NCBI GenBank assembly: GCA_903827945.1
Contig: CAIKKN010000009.1
Span: forward strand, 1 to 52,045
Direction: 5' to 3'
Length of the DNA: 52,045 bases
Origin: an uncultured Actinomycetes bacterium
GTDB lineage: Bacteria > Actinomycetota > Actinomycetes > Nanopelagicales > Nanopelagicaceae
Shown here: positions 42,438-50,606 of the stretch, piece after piece
Layout: each line of letters starts with the position of its first letter
Position numbering within the stretch: position 1 is the stretch's first letter
Position numbers and translations under genes: made by a program
The notes under the pieces: generated by a model
What the model was told of the DNA's origin: nothing
Databases searched by the model: none
Seen by the model: only the letters and a program-made list of their open reading frames with translations

Positions 42438-43307
42438 ATGACAGCTGTATTCCTTGAAGATGGTCCCGACAAGGGTGCCATTTGGCATTTTGGTGAGCCA
42501 AACAAAGAGCAGCGCGCACTGGCTGAGGGAACCGCTTGGTCTGATCTTTCATACAAGGCTGTCTTAACTGTTTCTGGGGAAGACCGCTTGAAGTGGCTCA
42601 ATGACTTAACAACACAAGAGCTTGTGAATTGGTCGACTAATTCTTGGACTTCGGCGCTTATTCTTGATGCGCAAGGACACATTAATCACCAGCTTTTTTT
42701 GATGGACGATGGAACAACAACATGGATCTTCACGGACAAAGAAAAGGAAGCAGAATTGCTTGCTTTCTTGCAGAAGATGGTCTTTATGCTTCGCGTGGAA
42801 CCCAAATCTGTTTCTGCTGATTTCAAAGTTATTAAGACGGTCGGGAAATCAGATGCATTTGGTGGACCCTATGAAATCATGGCGCGCAGCGCCAATCCTG
42901 CTCAAGATGGAATGCAGATTGGAACATGGGCACTTGAAGCAGAACGTGTTGCACAAGTTCGAGCAAGGCTTCTTTTCGAAACAGACCATAAATCAATACC
43001 GAATGAATTAGGTTTTCTAAACACCTCCGTACATATGCGCAAGGGTTGTTATCCAGGACAAGAAACAGTTGCCAAAGTATTTAACTTGGGCCAACCTCCA
43101 AGGCGCCTAGCAATGCTTCATTTAGATGGAACCGAAATCGAATTACCAAAGCACGGTGATCCAGTCATGCTTGAAGATAATCAAGTGGGATTCATCGGGA
43201 CAGTTGCTCGCCACTTTGAATTGGGCCCAATAGCCCTCGCTGTCATCAAACGGAGCACCCCGTTAGATGCGGTACTAACTGCCGGTGGAGTCCTCGCCTC
43301 GCAGTGA
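42438..43307 (+). CDS. ygfZ: Folate-binding Fe-S repair protein YgfZ
   Basis: The product (289 aa) is a GcvT-related tetrahydrofolate-binding protein. The YgfZ hallmark K-G-C-Y-x-G-Q-E is present as KGCYPGQETVAKV near residue 200, including the essential Cys. YgfZ helps maintain certain iron-sulfur enzymes under oxidative stress. It follows the Fur-family gene by 5 bases, so metal control of an Fe-S protein is plausible. The next gene is 16 bases downstream. Confidence 0.9.
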   Translation: MTAVFLEDGPDKGAIWHFGEPNKEQRALAEGTAWSDLSYKAVLTVSGEDRLKWLNDLTTQELVNWSTNSWTSALILDAQGHINHQLFLMDDGTTTWIFTDKEKEAELLAFLQKMVFMLRVEPKSVSADFKVIKTVGKSDAFGGPYEIMARSANPAQDGMQIGTWALEAERVAQVRARLLFETDHKSIPNELGFLNTSVHMRKGCYPGQETVAKVFNLGQPPRRLAMLHLDGTEIELPKHGDPVMLEDNQVGFIGTVARHFELGPIALAVIKRSTPLDAVLTAGGVLASQ

Positions 43308-43323
43308 CGGTACGCTTAGATTT

Positions 43324-43443
43324 ATGAATCTGGCATCGTTTACAAGCGCAGCTTTGGTTGTCGCTTGCGCAGGGCTGGGCTTCTATTTAATTCGCTGGGG
43401 CGTTCGAGGAACGCTAAGAGTCTTAAAGGAGATAAAAAGGTAA
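43324..43443 (+). CDS. Small membrane protein, 39 residues
   Basis: ATG 43324 opens a 39-codon frame starting MNLASFTSAALVVACAGLGF and continuing with YLIRWGVRG to a basic end (KEIKR). It predicts one membrane helix (about residues 5-23) with a positively charged cytoplasmic tail. TACGCT lies 7 nt before the ATG, the same leaderless pattern as neighbours, and its end holds AAGGAG, which serves as ribosome site for the next gene 2 bases on. No family is recognised; the helix plus basic tail suggests a real small membrane protein. Confidence 0.6.
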   Translation: MNLASFTSAALVVACAGLGFYLIRWGVRGTLRVLKEIKR

Positions 43444-43445
43444 CA

Positions 43446-43946
43446 ATGGTATTTATCATCCCTGAAAACTTACACGAAGATCTTTATCCATTGGCCTGGA
43501 TGATTGGCACCTGGACCGGGACTGGTCGAGGTGAATACCCAGGTATCGAGCCATTCCAATTTGCACAAGAAGTTACATTCAATCACGATGGCCGCAATTT
43601 CCTTAATTATTACTCACGTACGTGGTTGATCGATGACAACAAAGACATTACCGCGCCATTTGAATCTGAAACTGGATTCTGGAGAGTTCGCGAGAAGAAG
43701 ATCCTTGAAGTTGTAATTGCACAAAGCCAAGGAATCTCTGAAGGTTGGGTCGGAGTCGTTGAAGGCGCAAAGATCCAAATGGCGATGGACCGCGGTTATT
43801 CAACTCCATCTGCCAACATTGTCGATGAAGGTCAACGCTTATACGGACATGTTGAAGGCGAACTTTTCTACGCTTATGACATGGCGATGAATGGCCACGA
43901 GTTGCAGGCATACATGTGGTCTTCACTTGCGAGAAAAGAAGAGTAA
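43446..43946 (+). CDS. Nitrobindin / THAP4-like beta-barrel protein
   Basis: The product (166 aa) belongs to the nitrobindin (FABP-like) family: GTWTGTGRGEYPGI matches the conserved GxWxGxGxGxYP loop, and the barrel strands follow. Family members bind haem b through a His in a C-terminal LQxHL motif (as I recall for Mycobacterium Rv2717c and Arabidopsis nitrobindin). Here that position reads LQAYM, with Tyr. Haem binding may be lost or altered. Start ATG 43446 has AAGGAG upstream in the preceding small gene. The asparaginase gene follows immediately. Confidence 0.85.
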   Translation: MVFIIPENLHEDLYPLAWMIGTWTGTGRGEYPGIEPFQFAQEVTFNHDGRNFLNYYSRTWLIDDNKDITAPFESETGFWRVREKKILEVVIAQSQGISEGWVGVVEGAKIQMAMDRGYSTPSANIVDEGQRLYGHVEGELFYAYDMAMNGHELQAYMWSSLARKEE

Positions 43947-44879
43947 GTGGACGCATCTGTTTTTCGCGGCGACACAATCGCTGAAGTTGTTCGCGCCGGA
44001 CTTGTCGAATCGGTTCACTCAGGACACCTTGTTGAATTAAATGAATCTGGTCAAATCATAAAATCCCTTGGCTCTATCCATGTTCCTATTTATCTGCGTT
44101 CTTCTGTAAAGTCCTTACAGGCTTCTGCAATGGTTCGTGCAGGGTTGAAATTAAAGCCAGAACAACTCGCTGTTGTGTGCGCATCACACAGTGGATCAGA
44201 AGAACATTTCAAAGTCATTCGCTCCATTCTTGCCGATCACAAATTAGATGAGTCCGCTTTTCGAAACGCTACAGATACTCCTCTAGGTGAGAAAGAGCGT
44301 CGCACTTGGGGAGATAAAGCGCCAACTCAGCTGGCACAAAATTGCAGCGGAAAACATGCAGGCATGCTTGCAACATGTGTTGTGAATGGTTGGGATACAA
44401 ACACTTACACCGACCCGAACCATCCATTGCAGCAATTGATCATTTCAGAATTTGAAACGTTGGCACGGGAGAAAGTTCAGTATTTAACAGCAGATGGGTG
44501 CGGAGCGCCTTTATTTGCGCTCAGTTTGGCTGGTTTAGCCCAAGCCATTCATACAATCACTATTTCAACTGATCCGGTGCATCAAGAAGTTGTAAACGCT
44601 TGTCGCGCTAATCCATTGATGATTGCAGGTGAAGGTCGTTTGACGACTCGGTTGATGAGAGCCGTACCTGGTCTTTTTATGAAAGAAGGAGCAGAAGGCG
44701 TTGAGGTCCTCTCGATGCCAGATGGTCGTACCTTGGTTATCAAATGTGCAGATGGATCGTGGCGCCCAATGGGTCCAATCATCACTGCAACCTTCAAACG
44801 TTGGGGCGTTGAAGCACCTGATGAAAATGTTTATGTTTACGGTGGCGGAAAAGTAGTTGGACAAGTGGTCGCACAATGA
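43947..44879 (+). CDS. L-asparaginase (Rhizobium etli type II family)
   Basis: The product (310 aa) resembles the actinobacterial asparaginases of the R. etli AnsA-like group: a serine-lysine type site in YLRSSVKSLQASAMV, the conserved CASHSGSEEH, and NCSGKHAGMLATC with LTADGCGAPLFAL. It hydrolyses asparagine to aspartate and ammonia in the cytoplasm. The start is GTG 43947 directly after the previous stop, with AAGAAGAG as ribosome site. mshA overlaps its end (ATGA). Confidence 0.88.
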   Translation: MDASVFRGDTIAEVVRAGLVESVHSGHLVELNESGQIIKSLGSIHVPIYLRSSVKSLQASAMVRAGLKLKPEQLAVVCASHSGSEEHFKVIRSILADHKLDESAFRNATDTPLGEKERRTWGDKAPTQLAQNCSGKHAGMLATCVVNGWDTNTYTDPNHPLQQLIISEFETLAREKVQYLTADGCGAPLFALSLAGLAQAIHTITISTDPVHQEVVNACRANPLMIAGEGRLTTRLMRAVPGLFMKEGAEGVEVLSMPDGRTLVIKCADGSWRPMGPIITATFKRWGVEAPDENVYVYGGGKVVGQVVAQ

Positions 44880-46144
44880 AAGGCCGCATCGCAACATTTA
44901 TGGTGCATACATCTCCATTGGAGCAGGCCGGAACCGGTGATGCTGGTGGAATGAATGTTTATGTAGTTGAGAGTGCTCAAAAGATTGCGGCGCACGGTGT
45001 CGAGGTTGATATCTACACGCGCAGAACATCTGATGATTTTCCAGAAGTCGTAAATATTTCTGACGGAGTCAATGTTCGCTTTCTTGAAGCTGGCCCTCAC
45101 GCACCACTTACAAAAGAGGAATTGCCCACGCAAGTAAGCGCTCTAACGCATGATTTCATGCGACAAATCCGAGCGCTTCCTGATAATTATTACAAACTCA
45201 TTCACTCTCATTATTGGATTAGCGGACAACTTGGTTGGAATGTTCGTGACGCCGCGCACTTACCACTCGTTCACACCATGCACACGATGGCGCTTGTAAA
45301 GAACCAAGCTCTTGCGGAAGGTGAAAGCCCAGAACCAAATGTTCGCGCATACGGTGAAGAGCAAATTGTTCGAAATGCTGATGCGCTAGTCGCAAATACG
45401 GATGCAGAGGCAGCCCAGCTAGTTTCTCTTTATAGCGCTTGCCCAGATAAAGTCTTTACAGTCGCACCAGGTGTTGATTTACAACGTTTTACTCCGGGAA
45501 GCGGCCAGGCAATGGCTCGTAAGAAACTCAAAATTGCGGCGGATGCGTTGATGTTTACATTTGTGGGGCGAATTCAACCTCACAAAGGTCCAGAAGTATT
45601 GGTACGAGCAATCGCCGAAATGGTTGTCCACTCGCCACATCTTCGTTCAAAACTAGCCCTAGTCATTATGGGTGGGGCTTCAGGCACTGGTTCACACGAG
45701 CCTGAACGTCTTCAAGCTCTCTCCAAGTTTCTTGGTGTCGAAGACATCGTTCACTTTGTCGCTCCCTGTAAGCGAGAAGATCTCCCTGATTGGTATCGAG
45801 CATCGGATTTAGTCTGCGTTCCAAGCTACACCGAGAGTTTTGGCTTGGTGGCGCTGGAAGCACAAGCATGTGGAACACCCGTTGTCGCAACCGCAGTTGG
45901 TGGATTGCGCACGGCTGTATCTGATGGAATTTCTGGCGCTCTTGTAGATGGCCACGATCCACGCGCTTGGTCATCTGTTATTGCGCGTTTGTTAATGGAG
46001 CCCGCACATCGAATTGGTTTGTCGGTTGGAGCTCTCGAACATGCATCGCACTTTGGTTGGGAAGCTACGGCTAGAAAGACTTTGGATGTGTATGACTGGG
46101 TTCTTTCAAAACCTCATGAGGCGACTTTGAAGGCCGTGCAGTGA
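44876..46144 (+). CDS. mshA: D-inositol-3-phosphate glycosyltransferase (mycothiol synthesis)
   Basis: The product (422 aa) is MshA, a GT4 enzyme that joins GlcNAc to 1L-inositol-1-phosphate, the first step to mycothiol. Landmarks: TSPLEQAGTGDAGGMNVYVV near the start, SHYWISGQLGW, VAPGVDLQRFTPG and the donor site PSYTESFGLVALEAQACGTP. Its presence implies mycothiol as the main thiol of the cell. The start overlaps the asparaginase stop, and its own stop overlaps the YbjN gene (GTGA). Confidence 0.95.
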   Translation: MKGRIATFMVHTSPLEQAGTGDAGGMNVYVVESAQKIAAHGVEVDIYTRRTSDDFPEVVNISDGVNVRFLEAGPHAPLTKEELPTQVSALTHDFMRQIRALPDNYYKLIHSHYWISGQLGWNVRDAAHLPLVHTMHTMALVKNQALAEGESPEPNVRAYGEEQIVRNADALVANTDAEAAQLVSLYSACPDKVFTVAPGVDLQRFTPGSGQAMARKKLKIAADALMFTFVGRIQPHKGPEVLVRAIAEMVVHSPHLRSKLALVIMGGASGTGSHEPERLQALSKFLGVEDIVHFVAPCKREDLPDWYRASDLVCVPSYTESFGLVALEAQACGTPVVATAVGGLRTAVSDGISGALVDGHDPRAWSSVIARLLMEPAHRIGLSVGALEHASHFGWEATARKTLDVYDWVLSKPHEATLKAVQ

Positions 46145-46617
46145 TTGCAAAAGAAGTCATCGAAGAGTTTTTGGCTTCACACGATTTAGATTTTGATTCA
46201 CCAACACAAAATAAATTCTTCATTACATTGCCGGGTGAGAAAAAGCTTGAAACCCATTGCGCACTCATTCTCGGTGATCACTCACTCACCATTAGCGCTT
46301 TTGTAATCCGAAAGCCAGATGAAAATATCGCAGGTGTTCATGAATGGTTGCTTCAAAAGAATTCATCGATGTATTCGGTTGCTTTTGCAATTAATGAATT
46401 TGGAGATATCTATCTGGTGGGACGCCTGCCTCTCTCTGCGGTGACCGAACAAGAGATTGATCGAGTCCTGGGCGCTGTTTTGCAATATTCAGATAGTTCT
46501 TTCAATGTCTTGCTTGAACTTGGTTTTGCCGACGCCATTCGCCGAGAGTGGGCTTGGCGAGTTTCGCGCGGAGAATCTCTTGCCAATCTTGCGCTTTTTG
46601 AACATCTCATCTCCTAG
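46141..46617 (+). CDS. YbjN-domain protein
   Basis: The product (158 aa) has the fold pattern of actinobacterial YbjN-domain proteins related to type III secretion chaperones: [20 protein letters not shown], then [20 protein letters not shown] and [14 protein letters not shown]. The function is unknown, but the gene is a frequent neighbour of mshA in actinobacteria. Start is GTG 46141 overlapping the mshA stop. It ends 14 bases before gpmA. Confidence 0.82.
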   Translation: MIAKEVIEEFLASHDLDFDSPTQNKFFITLPGEKKLETHCALILGDHSLTISAFVIRKPDENIAGVHEWLLQKNSSMYSVAFAINEFGDIYLVGRLPLSAVTEQEIDRVLGAVLQYSDSSFNVLLELGFADAIRREWAWRVSRGESLANLALFEHLIS

Positions 46618-46631
46618 ATTATGATTGCAGC

Positions 46632-47378
46632 ATGACAACTAATTTAATCCTGCTCCGCCACGGTGAGAGTGAATGGAACGCTAAAAATCTATTCACCGGC
46701 TGGGTAGATGTTCGCCTATCTGAAAAAGGTGAAGCCGAAGCAAAGCGCGGAGGCGAATTATTAGTTGCACGAAACCTTCTTCCAAATGTGCTCCACACGT
46801 CATTGCTTCGCCGCGCAATCCACACTTCACAAATTGCTTTGGCTGCTGCGCAACGCGATTGGATCCCAGTACGTCGTTCTTGGCGCCTTAACGAGCGTCA
46901 TTATGGGGCTCTTCAAGGTAAGGATAAGAAGCAGACCCTGGATGCATATGGTGAAGAGCAGTTCATGTTGTGGCGTCGATCTTTCGATGTTCCACCACCA
47001 CCCATCGATGACAACGATGAATTTAGCCAGAAAAATGATCTTCGCTATGCCGACCTTGGCGCTGCGCTGCCAAAAACAGAGTGCTTGAAAGATGTAATCG
47101 AACGCATGATTCCGTACTGGACTGAATCGATTATTCCTGACTTAAAGACTCACAAAACTGTTTTGGTTACGGCGCACGGAAACTCTTTGCGCGCGCTGGT
47201 AAAACACTTAGATGGAATTAGCGACGCCGATATTGCCGGATTAAATATTCCAACCGGAATCCCATTGCTTTATGAGTTAAACGATAATTTTATGCCAGTG
47301 AAGAATGGCGGAGAGTATCTAGATCCAGAGGCTGCAAAAGCTGCAATCGAAGCCGTTGCAAATCAGGGCAAGAAGTAA
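46632..47378 (+). CDS. gpmA: 2,3-bisphosphoglycerate-dependent phosphoglycerate mutase
   Basis: The product (248 aa) converts 3- to 2-phosphoglycerate in glycolysis. It has the phospho-His motif [10 protein letters not shown] (His10), the substrate segment [11 protein letters not shown] with the acid/base Glu, and the second catalytic His in [11 protein letters not shown]. Length is normal for dPGM. TATGAT lies 6 nt before the ATG, so it seems to have its own leaderless promoter despite following the mshA operon closely. It converges on phoU with a single base between the stops. Confidence 0.95.
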   Translation: MTTNLILLRHGESEWNAKNLFTGWVDVRLSEKGEAEAKRGGELLVARNLLPNVLHTSLLRRAIHTSQIALAAAQRDWIPVRRSWRLNERHYGALQGKDKKQTLDAYGEEQFMLWRRSFDVPPPPIDDNDEFSQKNDLRYADLGAALPKTECLKDVIERMIPYWTESIIPDLKTHKTVLVTAHGNSLRALVKHLDGISDADIAGLNIPTGIPLLYELNDNFMPVKNGGEYLDPEAAKAAIEAVANQGKK

Positions 47379-47379
47379 T

Positions 47380-48030
47380 TTAGCCCTTTTTTGCGTATTC
47401 GCCAGTCACCAAGAAATAAACTCGGTGGCTGATGGATACAGCGTGATCTGCAAATCGCTCAAAGTATCGACCGAGCAACGTCATATCAATTGCAGTTTCA
47501 ATTCCGTAGGCCCAGTCATCGCCGAGCAGCGTTGAAATAAGCAAACGGTGTAGGCGATCCATTTCATCGTCATCTTGTTCAATTTCAAGTGCGCGAGTTA
47601 AATCGCGATATTGCAGAACTGTCACCATCTTCTCCATGATGCGTTCATTTGATTTGCTCATATCTTGGATAATGGTTTCAAGCTCAGCTGGAACAGCTTT
47701 ATTTGGGTAGCGCATGCGAGCTAGCTTTGCGATGTGATGCGCAAGATCACCCATGCGTTCAAGGTCTGCGCTAATACGAAGGGCAGTCACTACGGCGCGC
47801 AAATCAGATGCGACAGGTTGTTGGCGTGCCATCAAATTAATAATTCGGGCATCAAGGTCATGTTGGGTATCGTCGATATTTTCATCCGCAGCGATTACTT
47901 GCTCAGCCACTCCAAGGTTTGCCGTGGTCAAAGAGACGCAGGCTTGGTCTAGAGCTTCCTTAACCATTGCTGCCATGCCAAGGAGGCTGGTGTTGATTCC
48001 TTCGAGTTCTTCATGAAACATATCGCGCAT
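47380..48030 (-). CDS. phoU: Phosphate signalling regulator PhoU
   Basis: The product (216 aa) is PhoU, built of two three-helix repeats, each with the metal-binding pattern: EQVIAADENIDDTQHDLDAR in the first and EIEQDDDEMDRLHRLL in the second, plus DLRAVVTALRISADLERMGD. It tunes phosphate uptake and the SenX3-RegX3 pair encoded divergently. TACCCT lies 6 nt before the ATG. No pst genes are in the window. Confidence 0.93.
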   Translation of the reverse strand: MRDMFHEELEGINTSLLGMAAMVKEALDQACVSLTTANLGVAEQVIAADENIDDTQHDLDARIINLMARQQPVASDLRAVVTALRISADLERMGDLAHHIAKLARMRYPNKAVPAELETIIQDMSKSNERIMEKMVTVLQYRDLTRALEIEQDDDEMDRLHRLLISTLLGDDWAYGIETAIDMTLLGRYFERFADHAVSISHRVYFLVTGEYAKKG

Positions 48031-48073
48031 TGGGTAAGGGTACCTTTCGCGCAGGTCCTAGTCAGGCATTATT

Positions 48074-48101
48074 GTTAACAGCGCCTGAACTATCAGTTAA
48101 A
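48074..48101 (-). promoter_or_regulatory. Possible Pho box (three 11-bp phased half-sites)
   Basis: In the 141-base gap between phoU and senX3, the minus strand reads TTTAAC, GTTCAG and GTTAAC at intervals of 11 bases (48101-48096, 48090-48085, 48079-48074). PhoP/RegX3-type regulators of actinobacteria bind 11-bp direct repeats of GTTCAC-like units. The site is well placed for RegX3 to control phoU, senX3-regX3 or both. Confidence 0.45.
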
Positions 48102-48159
48102 TTTAGGCTTTTTTACCCATGAGAGAGTCAAGGCGGGTGGAGTCCACTGCATTCTCTCC

Positions 48160-48165
48160 TAGGAT
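48160..48165 (+). promoter_or_regulatory. Leaderless -10 element of senX3
   Basis: TAGGAT ends 6 nt before GTG 48172. The TAG in it is also an in-frame stop, so the senX3 frame cannot extend further upstream. This fixes the start and shows that the missing membrane segment is not an annotation error. Confidence 0.6.
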
Positions 48166-48171
48166 TGCACT

Positions 48172-49272
48172 GTGATTTGGAATCGTAGGCGCCAGACATC
48201 TACCGGGCCCTTCAACGAACTGGTTGATGTCACGGGAATTCCAGATGAATTAATTGACATGATGGATTCGATTGACGCTGAATATATATTGCTTGATAGC
48301 TCAGAGCGGGTCATCCAATCATCACTTGGAATATCAACTTTCAACATTGTGCGTGAGAGAACTCTTCTTCACGAACACCTATTAAGACTTGTACGCGCAA
48401 CCCGCCGATCTGGGCAGCCACAAGAAACAACTATGGAACTTCCTCGCGGTCCTGTTGGCGGCGGCAAACATTCACTCTTTGTTCGAGTAACCCCTCTTGG
48501 TGAAAATGGATTAATAGCAATATTGATTTTTGATGATTCAGAAATGCGCAGACTTGATTCTATTCGACGAGATTTTGTCGCAAATATTTCTCATGAACTC
48601 AAAACTCCAATTGGTGCACTTTCCATTTTGAGCGAAGCCGTCCTTGGCGCCGCTGATGATCCAGAAGCAATCACACGTTTTGCTGGACGCATGCAGATTG
48701 AAGCAAAGAGACTAAGTGAATTAGTTCAAGAGATTATCGACCTCTCTCGACTTCAAGATAACGATCCATTATCAAATGGAAAAGTATTTAATCTGTCGGA
48801 AGCGATTAAAGAGTCTATAGAGCAGACCAGAATGTCATATGAAGCGAAGAAGATTTCAGTAACTTTCTCACCGATTGATCAACCTCAGATTCTGGGAGAC
48901 AGAGATCAAGTTGTAATGGCTATTCATAATCTTGTCGAGAACGCGGTCAATTACAGCCCTGAATCAACGCGCGTTGCAGTGACGTTGAAAGAAAATGAGG
49001 GACTCGTCGAAGTTTCTATTTCTGATCAAGGAATTGGAATTCCCGATAAAGACCTGGAACGAATTTTTGAACGTTTTTATCGAGTGGACGCAGCTCGAAG
49101 CCGAGAGACCGGCGGTACCGGCCTAGGACTTTCCATCGTGAAACATGTAGCCACCAACCATGGTGGGGATGTTTCCGTATGGAGCGTTGAAGGTGCAGGA
49201 AGTACCTTCACAATTCGCTTCCCTCAAGTGAATGCGCAAGAACGCCTACAAGTTGGAGGGACAGAGATATGA
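48172..49272 (+). CDS. senX3: Sensor histidine kinase SenX3 (no membrane helices)
   Basis: The product (366 aa) has a PAS-like region (about 25-125), a HisKA domain with the phospho-His in FVANISHELKTPIGAL and an ATPase domain with the N box HNLVENAVNYSPES, G1 DQGIGIPDKDLERIF and G2 GTGLGLSIV. It matches SenX3, the phosphate-linked kinase of RegX3. SenX3 in mycobacteria begins with two membrane helices; none is present here, and an in-frame stop lies 12 bases before the GTG. The kinase should therefore be cytoplasmic. regX3 overlaps by four bases (ATGA). Confidence 0.9.
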   Translation: MIWNRRRQTSTGPFNELVDVTGIPDELIDMMDSIDAEYILLDSSERVIQSSLGISTFNIVRERTLLHEHLLRLVRATRRSGQPQETTMELPRGPVGGGKHSLFVRVTPLGENGLIAILIFDDSEMRRLDSIRRDFVANISHELKTPIGALSILSEAVLGAADDPEAITRFAGRMQIEAKRLSELVQEIIDLSRLQDNDPLSNGKVFNLSEAIKESIEQTRMSYEAKKISVTFSPIDQPQILGDRDQVVMAIHNLVENAVNYSPESTRVAVTLKENEGLVEVSISDQGIGIPDKDLERIFERFYRVDAARSRETGGTGLGLSIVKHVATNHGGDVSVWSVEGAGSTFTIRFPQVNAQERLQVGGTEI

Positions 49273-49964
49273 CCATGAGAATCAAGATTCTTCTCGTCGA
49301 GGATGAGGCTTCACTTTCAGAGCCATTGGCCTATTTGCTTGGTAAAGAAGGCTTTGAAGTGGTTGTCGCCGACACCGGTACTGCCGCTGTTGAAATGTTC
49401 ACACGAAGCGGTGCCGACCTGATTCTGCTTGACCTCATGTTGCCTGGAATTTCAGGCACAGAAGTCTGTCGCCAAATCCGTGCAACATCTGCAGTCCCGA
49501 TCATTATGTTGACTGCCAAAGATACCGAGGTAGATAAAGTTGTTGGCCTCGAACTTGGAGCAGATGATTATGTAACAAAGCCTTATTCAGCTCGCGAACT
49601 CGTTGCGCGAATTCGTGCAGTTTTACGCCGTCAAGGTGGACTCGATGACAATTACGGCGAAGATGCACAACTTGTTGCAGGCCCCGTCAAGATGGATGTC
49701 GATCGCCACATTGTTACGGTGAATGGTGAAACTGTTCCACTTCCACTTAAAGAATTTGAATTGCTTGAATATTTGATTCGCAACTCTGGTCGAGTTCTTA
49801 CTCGCGCACAACTGATTGATCGCGTGTGGGGAAATGATTATTTTGGCGATACAAAAACTCTAGACGTTCATGTGAAGCGTCTTCGCGCCAAGGTTGAAGT
49901 TGACCCGGCAAATCCAGTCTTTATTCAGACTGTGCGCGGATTAGGTTACAAGTTCGAAAACTAG
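49269..49964 (+). CDS. regX3: Response regulator RegX3
   Basis: The product (231 aa) is an OmpR-type regulator: acidic pocket EDE near the start, phospho-acceptor Asp in DLILLDLMLPGISG, the conserved Thr/Lys in IIMLTAKDT and YVTKPYSARE, and a winged helix with FELLEYLIRNSGRVLTR and TLDVHVKRLRAKVE. It is the partner of SenX3 and would control phosphate-starvation genes. The ATG overlaps the senX3 stop. Its stop lies 3 bases from the end of the convergent lipoprotein gene. Confidence 0.93.
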   Translation: MTMRIKILLVEDEASLSEPLAYLLGKEGFEVVVADTGTAAVEMFTRSGADLILLDLMLPGISGTEVCRQIRATSAVPIIMLTAKDTEVDKVVGLELGADDYVTKPYSARELVARIRAVLRRQGGLDDNYGEDAQLVAGPVKMDVDRHIVTVNGETVPLPLKEFELLEYLIRNSGRVLTRAQLIDRVWGNDYFGDTKTLDVHVKRLRAKVEVDPANPVFIQTVRGLGYKFEN

Positions 49965-49967
49965 AAT

Positions 49968-50438
49968 TTAAGCAACGTTTGCGAAAATATCTGACTTCTC
50001 GCGAACAAGAACGCTGAACTTAATTCCTGGAGTTTTTCCAAAAGTAACTGTGACATCTGCGCGTGCTCCTGGTGTGAAATTCAATCCAGGAAATGTCGCA
50101 TGTGCATTGGCACTATCACCGGAGAAAATAACTGGCGCATTTTGTTCGAGCGCGAGAGTTCCTGTGATTGCTCCAGCAATTCCATTTGCAGAAATTGAAG
50201 AGATTGCATCTGGGGTCATATCTTCGTTGACAACTGTTCCAACTAGAACTGCTGAACCATCGGGTTGCGCCACCAGAACGAAATCGCGAAGCTTGAGCGT
50301 GCCCGTATCTTTTTCAACACCATCTGTTACTTGGCGGATCTTTGACGTAGGAGCATCTTTGCCGGCGGCCGTGCAACCAGAGAGAAGTCCGGCTGACAAG
50401 AGGGCAACTGTGGCAATCGCGAGTTTCTTAGAAATCAT
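49968..50438 (-). CDS. LpqE-like lipoprotein
   Basis: The product (156 aa) has a lipoprotein signal peptide with lipobox LLSGC (Cys22) and a beta-sandwich-like mature domain (LKLRDFVLVAQPDGSAVLVG, then GLNFTPGARADVTVTFGKTP). Gene order regX3-like region, lipoprotein, carD, ispD, ispF mirrors mycobacteria, where lpqE is divergent to carD. The sequence layout is compatible with LpqE. Function unknown; a role on the outer face of the membrane is implied. TACGAT lies 7 nt before the ATG. Confidence 0.75.
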   Translation of the reverse strand: MISKKLAIATVALLSAGLLSGCTAAGKDAPTSKIRQVTDGVEKDTGTLKLRDFVLVAQPDGSAVLVGTVVNEDMTPDAISSISANGIAGAITGTLALEQNAPVIFSGDSANAHATFPGLNFTPGARADVTVTFGKTPGIKFSVLVREKSDIFANVA

Positions 50439-50524
50439 GGGCGCAATCGTATCTTTTCAAGGCCCCTGCCCTGTCACCGCCGCCTTCAACCCTCAATCCG
50501 GGCTGGAGAGATGTCCCAACTTGC

Positions 50525-50533
50525 TGGTAGACT
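50525..50533 (+). promoter_or_regulatory. Possible extended -10 promoter of carD
   Basis: TGGTAGACT (50525-50533) has the TGn-TAnnnT form of an extended -10 element, about 70 bases before the carD ATG. No -35 box is evident. Unlike most neighbours, carD also has a ribosome site (GAAAGG), so it should carry a normal leader. The rest of 50439-50606 shows nothing else clear. Confidence 0.35.
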
Positions 50534-50606
50534 TGCCCTCTTGTTGTTACAGACAATGCCCAACTAGACCAGCTCGATTAGTTGACTAACCGAAAGGCCA
50601 TTCTCA

